A model generated the notes under the pieces. That model made no database searches and was not told the origin of the DNA. It was given only the letters and a program-made list of their open reading frames with translations. DNA of 31,540 nt from Saccoglossus kowalevskii (Eukaryota; Hemichordata; Enteropneusta; Harrimaniidae), in assembly GCF_000003605.2 (NCBI RefSeq), contig NW_003108084.1, positions 942,530 through 974,069 on the forward strand, given 5' to 3'. The translations under genes were made by a program, and so were the position numbers. Numbering within the stretch: the stretch's first letter is position 1; each line of letters starts with the position of its first letter. Shown here piece after piece: positions 1-7,700 of this stretch.

Positions 1-443
1 TCGTAATAACCTTATATTATTAGGTTAGGTATATTTGTATATATTTTTTTATAATAGTCAAATTAGCTATATATTGTATCTTTTTTAAAAGTATTAAAAA
101 TCAAAACAAAACAAACACAATGGATGCATATTGTGTATTTGATGATCAATTTTGATAGGAAAAATCACAGAAAACTACACAACACTAAAATATAAACCTA
201 ACATTTTCACTTATTAGTTGTATTACATTTACCATATTGGTTCTATTAATAGCTCATATATAATCTAAATAGCAGAGGTGTATTTACAAGTCATTTCAAC
301 AAAGTTCATATTTGTTAATGCTTGTAACACCTAGTCTAAATGACCTTTGTTAGACCAGCTATTTACTTATATCATAAATATATGACATATCATTTATTTT
401 ATTTATTTGATATACTACAAAAATAAAAGATTAAAACAAAAAT
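1..443. other. AT-rich stretch, no gene recognised
   Basis: This stretch is strongly AT-rich with many homopolymer tracts. I see no exon with splice sites, no RNA gene and no recognisable repeat. It could be intergenic or an intron of the + strand gene that continues to the right. Confidence 0.5.
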
Positions 444-593
444 ATGATGAACAATGCCCTTTCAAATGCCAACAATCTAATTCCTGGACGCATGGAGCCG
501 GGAACAGCCACTGGTGGCGCTGTATGGAATCAAGACCTATTTCGGCTTGCCGTAGCTCATTTAGATTGTATTGTAAAACAAGAAAGCAGTTAA
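444..593 (+). other. Short open frame in a locally GC-richer patch (unassigned)
   Basis: Two adjacent ATG codons open a 49-codon frame ending in TAA, with an in-frame TAA 12 bases upstream. Residues 14-43 (IPGRMEP... to ...DCIVKQ) look compositionally protein-like, and bases 480-560 are clearly GC-richer than their surroundings. I recognise no family. The opposite strand is also open here, so this may be a fragment of a dispersed repeat or a degraded exon rather than a gene. Confidence 0.2.
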
Positions 594-1987
594 ATTTGGT
601 GACCATTTTAGTTTGATAGAAAGCGTTTACAGTCTTCAAATAACCACAATAGACAGAGTTGGGGTCAAGACTGAATATATGCGATTCCGGCGTTTCATAC
701 TAAATGCTTTCTATTAATAATTTCACTTTCAAATAATATTCATGAGATATGTTAACGTCATAATCTTGTTAAAGGTTATTAACATCTTGTGTATGCAGAG
801 TGCATTCTTCGGGGTCTTTTTCCGTATTCCACAACGTATGCCTCATCACAGTGAGGTCAATTGAAATTTACGTTACATTCATCGTCACGTTTCACCATAT
901 TGATGGTGCTGAACGTTGCCTTCGTATACATAGCCCACACATAAGCAACACTACCAGATATATACAACAGTTAACAAGCCAGCAACTGCTGAGGATTTGT
1001 ACACACTCCCTTTATGTCATCTGCTGTAATATGCAATGACAATTCTCGTTTAAATTCCTCATAACTCTGAATTTGCTGTATGTTTTGCGGTCTGTAGTTA
1101 TTCTGTCTGCTCTAGGAATTAAGTTGACACACGTCTCAAAAACTCTTGACAAATCTTCGCGTGCTTGGTACAGATTATTATTCAAAATATGCATACAAAA
1201 ATAAAGTTTTGTGGGGAAAACATCTGTTGGTGAATTTTTTTTCACCGAGCTGAGTGGCTTGATCTGTGGAAGTGTTAGGGTCTATTCTCACTGAGCTGAG
1301 TGGCTTTAACCATGGCTTCTAATAAGTGTCTATGCTTTAACACATTGACACCTCAATAGTCTGTGTGTATTGGTGTTAACTGTCAGTGTTTCACTTTACC
1401 TTCAATCAAAAAACTAAACCCTAAAACGTCAATAGAGTGTGATGTTAATAATTGGATTATAACACAGTGCCTGGTGAATGCCGCCATAAATAGCCAAAAT
1501 AAATCAGAGAAATTAAACAACATCAGCAGAAGGGTGTGGTATAAAGCGATATTTGATTTATCTGTGCTAGGAGACACAAAAGTTAATGATACCCATAATA
1601 TAATGAACAAGCTCAGTGATAATTTCTGTCAGTAAAACAATGTTTCCTAACACCATGGGTTATTGGTGAAATTTTTAAAAGGTAAAATATAAAATGGTGG
1701 GATGATTTAACCCTCATTATTAATTATTGAATATATGATATATAATGAATCAAGACTTCTATTTTTTAATATTAATTATTTCTATTTGGTACAAAATTAA
1801 TAAATTCTAGAAACGTCTAAAACAATTTTCATCATGTTGTAACCGGAAAGATTGTGGCATACTAAAAGGTGTAAACTCGCTTCACTTCTACTGTCTTCCT
1901 AACAGAACTTGTGAAACAATAACAGAAATATTAATTCAAATCTTACCGACAACTTTTCTGATTATATATTGAACTGGAGAACACATT
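594..1987. other. Non-coding stretch with one short duplication
   Basis: No supported gene. The word GAGCTGAGTGGCTT occurs twice, near 1247 and 1292, about 45 bases apart, as a small local duplication. A 90-codon frame at 1363-1635 has low-complexity composition and no recognisable domain or splice signals, so it is not called. Confidence 0.45.
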
Positions 1988-2119
1988 ATGCGAGTTTTAT
2001 CCTACCAACATGCTGAGATTTTGTCGTTGATTTCACTGATTGTTGCAGCAGAAGCAAAAAGACATGAAGTTGACGCTACAGTTGGCGCTCATCAAGTGAC
2101 CACATGTGACACAGTCTGA
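1988..2119 (+). other. 43-codon open frame with hydrophobic N-terminal half (doubtful)
   Basis: The frame starts at ATG 1988 and stops at TGA 2117. Residues 9-23 are hydrophobic (AEILSLISLIVAAEA), like a signal peptide followed by a small-residue region, and the rest is polar with one Cys. It could be a first coding exon or a tiny ORF, but no donor site or homologue is recognised, and such short frames arise by chance. Confidence 0.15.
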
Positions 2120-2592
2120 CATCACCACTATTATGAACACAATTACAGAGTACATTTACAATTCAGTAACAGCTGGCTCACAAACTAATGGACGATTATG
2201 GGAAACGGGAATTATAGGCTTTGGAAATCTTTATTATCCGACTGAATATATTTATCTTAGAAATCAATTGCTGTATTATACATATGAATACAGAACTATC
2301 AGTAGCAAGTTAAAATGCAGACAACCCTGTAAAACGAACCAAACAATCAGAATTTACAATTTTTGATAATTAAAATCTTAATTTAAGACTACATAAATAT
2401 AATTAATCTGTTTTTCATTACGTGTACAACCTTCAAAGATATAAAAAAAAAATCTAGGAGAGCAATCGTGTAATGCCACAAACAAAATTCTATAAATAGT
2501 TTTTCTCCAAATGTGTTAATTTGTGTACTTTACGTGTCAATGTATACAGTTCCTCTCATTCAACTCCACTACACATATTACATCAAGCATAA

Positions 2593-2786
2593 TACAGTAG
2601 AATACTTTATTTTCGCTATTTTTGCTGAAAGGATGATTCCGTGAAAATAAAATTCAGTGAATATACTTTTTTCCTATATTTCACATTAAACTCGTCAAAA
2701 ATCAGTGAAAATATATTCCAAGCAAAACGCCCAAAAAGCCTTTTCATCGAAAATTAATTCCAGCTAAAATAAAGTATTCCACAGTA
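2593..2786 (+). mobile_element. MITE family M3, copy a
   Basis: This is a 194-bp non-autonomous element beginning TACAGTAGAATACTTTATTT and ending in the near-complement AATAAAGTATTCCACAGTA. The interior carries repeated TTTTCGCTG-like words and no coding capacity. Related copies lie at 2981, 7934, 28407 and 29709. Copy b at 2981 is in the opposite orientation. Confidence 0.8.
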
Positions 2787-2980
2787 TTAGCTTACACACT
2801 TGATTATGCAAATTAGTAATAATTATGCAAATTTAGCATTCCGGCTCCTTCTATAGAATGAAATTTCATGGATATGCTCAGCTAAAAGCTTTTCCCCATT
2901 CAGATTCATATGAGCCATCAAACAGTAGGATTTTAATATACCAGACTCACACTGAACTAAATGTATGTATGTACTGTATC
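2787..2980. other. Spacer between two inverted M3 copies
   Basis: This is a 194-bp AT-rich spacer enclosed by oppositely oriented M3 elements, so the whole 2593-3192 interval is a long inverted repeat. No gene is seen in it. Confidence 0.6.
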
Positions 2981-3192
2981 TACTGTGGAATACTTTATTT
3001 TCGCTGGAATTAATTTTCGCTGAAAATGCTTTTTGGGCGTTTTGCTTAGAATTTATTTTCACTGATTTTTGGTGAGTTTAATGTGAAATATAGGAAAAAA
3101 AGTATATTCGCTGGATTTTATTTTCACAAAATCATCCCTTCAGCGGAAATAGCAAAAATAAATTCCAAGCGAAAATAAAGTATTTTACAGTA
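2981..3192 (-). mobile_element. MITE family M3, copy b (inverted)
   Basis: This 212-bp element runs from TACTGTGGAATACTTTATTT to AAAGTATTTTACAGTA. Its interior reads as the reverse complement of copy a, including the block matching the GGGCGTTTTGC word. Its last two bases (TA, 3191-3192) are also the first two of the next MITE, of a different family. Confidence 0.8.
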
Positions 3193-3374
3193 CCGTAAAA
3201 TCTGTATTAGAAGCCGCATCCCTAATAGAAGTCGCACCCATTCTTTTTGAATAATTGAGAACCAAAAAGTCATCATTTCTCATATGTGTAGATGCTCTAA
3301 TGGAAGCCACATCCCCTCTATTGCATTGTATCATTTTAATAGAAGCCGCGGATTCTAATACAGATTTTACAGTA
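3191..3374 (+). mobile_element. MITE family M2, copy a
   Basis: This 184-bp element has terminal inverted repeats of about 25 bp: it starts TACCGTAAAATCTGTATTAG and ends in CTAATACAGATTTTACAGTA. The motif 'RTAGAAGCCGC' recurs inside. It has no coding capacity. Closely similar copies occur at 12129, 12774 and 16689. TA dinucleotides flank it, as expected of Tc1/mariner-type target duplications. Confidence 0.85.
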
Positions 3375-3389
3375 GTTTTATTTTCGCTT

Positions 3390-3545
3390 ATACATGTAGC
3401 CAAGTGAGTTAAAGCGCGGTGGTCGTCGCGTGTTCGAATTTCATGTAAATAAACAATGTATTTAACACACGTTTTATACGTCGCTATGAGTCCCATATCG
3501 AACAGGACGTGGCACGACGACTGCCGCCCTTTAAATTCCAAGTCA
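3390..3545 (+). mobile_element. tRNA-like SINE copy (type S3)
   Basis: A tRNA-like A box (TAGCCAAGTGAGTTAAAGC, from 3397) is followed about 35 bases later by a B box (TGTTCGAATTT, from 3431). These are internal RNA polymerase III promoter elements resembling a Ser/Leu-type tRNA. The 3' body includes ACGTGGCACGACGACTGCCG near 3510, and a related word recurs near 5725 in a second copy. It is not a functional tRNA because no acceptor stem or anticodon arm folds are evident. Confidence 0.5.
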
Positions 3546-4555
3546 GTATAATTTCTTTGCAAACCAGTGACGTTAAGTCTTGCAGTGCTACATTGAATTG
3601 AATTGAATCAATATTCATATTTAGTGATAGAAGTTAGTGTTTTCGTTACTAACATAGTGAATATTTCTATAATATTAAATTTCTCTAAAATTTAAACCAA
3701 ATGACCTATTTCAGTGTAATACGCTTTTTAACAATTTTTTTTTATATTTCTGTAAAAGCATACATGTACCGCGTATATGCTTCTATCAGTTTATAGCAAA
3801 TTCTGCCATCTGTTTAACTGTTACATTTCAAACTTTGTCTCTAAAACCGAATGCTCTCACATTTGCAGTGAGTTATACTCCCTACAATACATTGGGTATT
3901 TCTCTCTCTGATTTTTTTAATTTTATGGTGATTTTTCTGATTTTCACAGTTCTTTATTTTGTGATAATATTTATAGTTTTGTGGTAATATTTTTTACTTC
4001 TTTTGAAACGTGGAAGCAATGCGGTGATCGTGATAGATGTGGCGTGCATGACAGCTATACGATGATCACAATGAATGTGATTGCAAAATACACATACACA
4101 ATATAATGAAGACATGTGCACATAGGTATAAATACAGTGATTGTTGTGAATGTGATTGCAAAATACACATAGAAAATATAGAGATCATAATGAATGGGAC
4201 ATGCATTTTTCATAATAATAATTTCTTTATTGCAATCGATTCCACAATTTTGATGTGAAGGAACAAATAAATAAGTGTAATAAATGGAAAAAAACCCAAA
4301 AAACATTAAAATGAAAGTATGTAATAATGTATAGATTATTATTATTTTGTGGTTTGAACTGAAGGCAGGCTGAAGTTCTTTTAACCTTTTTATGAAGCAT
4401 TGTGAACATATTTTGATTACTAAATTATTATTTCCCAGAATGAATATTAGTTTTTCTTCATATAAGGAAGATGTCCATAACATATGCAAATATGGCTGCC
4501 GAAAATTCTATTTTTATTTGCTGTGAGAAGTATAATAATACTTTTCTATTTTCAG
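3546..4555. other. AT-rich intron or intergenic sequence upstream of the first visible exon
   Basis: No exon is seen before the acceptor at 4554-4555. A short tandem duplication is present: GAATGTGATTGCAAAATACA occurs at about 4073 and 4148, some 75 bases apart. Open frames on the minus strand here are AT-rich, hydrophobic and without homology, so they are not called. Confidence 0.5.
4066..4190 (+). repeat. Two-copy tandem duplication
   Basis: The sequence around GAATGTGATTGCAAAATACA appears twice with a period of about 75 bp, and the copies have diverged at their edges. It lies in presumed intronic sequence and has no visible function. Confidence 0.6.
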
Positions 4556-4762
4556 GTCAAGTCAAGTGTTCACCTTTATCTGCACCAAAAAATGGTGGCA
4601 TTGCATGCAATAATGATGATATGTGCACCATACATTGTGATACTGGTTTATACTTTGCCATAATGCCACTACCAGTCTACTTTTGTGTCATTACTGATAG
4701 TGGTACAGGTGTCTGGTTTCATACACAAGTCAGCAGACAACCAGAACTCCCAGCCTGTTCCT
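4556..4762 (+). CDS. Exon: sushi (CCP)-like module
   Basis: The acceptor is TTTTCAG at 4549-4555 and the donor is GTGAGT at 4763. The exon is 207 nt, phase 1 at both ends, so it is a shuffling-competent symmetric exon. It encodes a module starting VKCSPLSAPKNGG with six Cys (KC, AC, MC, HC, FC, AC), a Trp before the last Cys (GVWF), and the P-x-NG signature of sushi domains. The two additional Cys near the start match the sushi variants that are paired with ephrin-like repeats in SVEP1-like proteins. Such modules mediate protein binding outside the cell. Confidence 0.75.
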
Positions 4763-7700
4763 GTGAGTATTTTAACCTTTGACCTTTTATTCAGCTGTAT
4801 TAACTTTATGAGGTGTTGTCTCGGCACAAACTTGTGTCATATGATGCCTTACTAGTTGATTTGGGCTAAAATAGTGCTTCGTCGCCTTTTTACACTTGTT
4901 CATACATGAAACTTGATACTTCTTTTTACAATTTAAGTTTATTTTTAATTGCATATTTTGGTAAAACATATAATAAAATTTGTGTTTGAATTTTCAATAA
5001 GCTCGAAATAGAACGTCCTTGAACGTGATGAATTCATGCGTAGAACGCTCTCCGAATCATGAACTAGCTGCAAATTTATGCATTTTTTAGGCCAGTTTAT
5101 TTTTACAATATTTCTAAGTTTTGTTTTTTCATTATTGAGTAAAGAAATTACTGAAATGATTTTATATATCTACAAAAAATGTGCTGGTCGATGATTGACT
5201 TTGAAACGTTTTGAACAAACTCCTGGCACTCCTTTGTGTATGCGTCAGATCAGTGTAGCAAGGACAATGCCTTATGAGGTTATCACAAGAATACAGCAGG
5301 GTACGCATAAGGGCATTACAGTGATCCTATTGGCTGACATATGCATTGGAGGTCAATGTGATCCTGTACTACCTGAGAGCATACTTTTTGGTTGTCAGCA
5401 GCTTCTATTACACATTTTACAGTATATGTTTAATTTTAAGTTCTGCATGCTACATAATAAATTGAATAAATGGTGGATTTTATGATGTATTGTGAAAAAA
5501 ATACAACTCGCAAATTGTCTATGATGTACTAGCTGCGAATTTGGCTAAGGGAAAACTGAAATAGAGGTGGTGGTCGATCGCTCCACACATCGTGATATTT
5601 ATGTTTCAATTGTCCCAGGCAGTTTATATCAAACATTGGTACAGTCTTTCTTTTTTTGTACTTTTGTTCTATGCAACAGTCAAAACAGCATCTTCATTAA
5701 TATAGAACCAATATCTCGCATACACGTGGCACAGCAACCACTGCCGTTTAAAAGATTTGTTGTTTTATTAACAGCTGGGAGGAGAGGTCGAAAACCAGGC
5801 TGGTCGGTGCAAGCTAAATTTGCATACCACCATCTGAGTACGGAGTGTGAAAATGCAGAGGACGAAATCAAAGATAGTTTTATTGAGTTGATAAAGTTGA
5901 GTACATTTGGTATGTCGGGCTACTGTCAACGAAAAGAAGAAAACTGTGCTAGGAGCAGTATCAATGTGAAGTGTGACACAGTTGCTAGGAAACGAAGAGA
6001 TTTAGATGGAAAGATGGGAGAAGTATATGTGAATTTCACTTTTAATGTTGAGAGGTGAGTTTCGAGTGAATTACTTGTGCATCAAAGTTGTCATAAAATC
6101 AGAAATAACAATAACTGACATTTTACATGTATTGTACATTTTATTGCTGTCAACCAATGGAAACTTAGATGCAATAAATTCATTATTATTATGCATTAAG
6201 CCTCAAAGATTAATGAATTCAGTGTGAAAATCTTCTACATGTATGTTTTGAGTACGTCTGAAACCCACTCAACACCTGGAACCTTGGAATTATTCTACCT
6301 GCTCAAAATGCACCTGAATTGAAAATATAATATACCATATAATTTGTTGATAATTCATGAACTTACTTTGTGAATATCAACATACTAACATATGTATTTC
6401 ATCCACTGGACATCACATCGTGTGGGTCCCATCCAATGTTTACAACACATGTTGAATGGCATGTCTATGGCCAATAATATTTGAATAATCCAGTATAAAA
6501 TTAATCAATTACATGTGTTAAAACTGACCAGTCTCACAATGGTCTAATTTGGGGAATTTTATAAGAGATGGACGCTTAGTCGAACGTGATCCCAAAAATG
6601 AGGGACGAGTGGGCTGAGTCAAGCATGGGCACTAAGTCGGACGAGTACAGTAATGGTGTCAGGCAATTTGTTAAACAGCTAAATGTTAGGTTACGACATA
6701 GTTGGAGGTAATGACTGGCCGTTATATATTTCCCTATTTCTAGCCTTGCTTCTGAGACTGATGAAACACTTAATGACATGACACTGAGCGATCTATGGAT
6801 GGAAAAAGATAAGATTGCGATGGTCGTCAATAATACCCATACAATGTACATTAATTTAGAAGATTCCTTCATTAAACCGATTTATAGCGACTGTGACCCT
6901 GGGAGTATACATGTAGATGACATGTGTGGTGAGTACATTAAACATTATGCATATTATTGTGTTTGCTTGGACAATGATGTCTGGCACACCAGCTGTAATA
7001 CTATTATGAGCTAATACAACTCAACTGATTTAAGGTAGAAGCCTACTCATAAATAAAAATACCCAGAATTTATTCATTTTACTGCAAGGCAGTATAAGGA
7101 CATTGACTTAAAAAAAGTTAGGGGTCACCAGCCTAATTTTCATGATAATGATGATTGTATTTTTAGTGAATAGTTGCCATTTTTGTAATATTATACCGCT
7201 TTTACTATGGTTACTATTATGCCATATCATGAATTGTTGACTGCTGAAAAATCATACTTTTTGTTCTGAAATATTTAAAAATTTCAAAAAAATGCAATTG
7301 AAAATTGAAATTGAATTGAAATGCTATTTTATTGTACCATGGAACAATAGCACCATGATTTTACATAATACCATAAACCAACTAACATGGTGCACATTTT
7401 ATAACTGTTTTTATGTTAGACTACCTGGTATTACATGAAGTTTTTGATAATGGTTAATGCTCATCATTTACAAATTTTGTCTAGCACATTTGAAAAGTAT
7501 TCTGAAATTCACAACACTTCTGAAAGAGAGAGAGAGAGAGCATGCTTATACTGAGTTGACTGACACAAGTTTATCATTTCCAATTGTAGTGAATTGTCCC
7601 GCTGGCACTTACTACAACCAACACACCAAAGATTGCAAGACATGCCCTGTTGGACAGTACCAGGATGAAGAAGCACAGTTCAGTTGTAAAACCTGTCCAG

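Noticed and set aside
1363-1635. 90-codon + strand frame
   Set aside because: No recognisable domain, no convincing splice sites and generic Asn/Ile/Lys-rich composition.
3397-3441. tRNA gene
   Set aside because: The A and B box words are present but there is no acceptor stem or anticodon arm, and the body continues as a repeat found again near 5711.
4055-4489. 144-codon minus-strand frame with hydrophobic runs
   Set aside because: It overlaps a tandem duplication in AT-rich DNA, and its Ile/Phe/Tyr-rich composition is that of translated AT-rich sequence; no homology or splice context.
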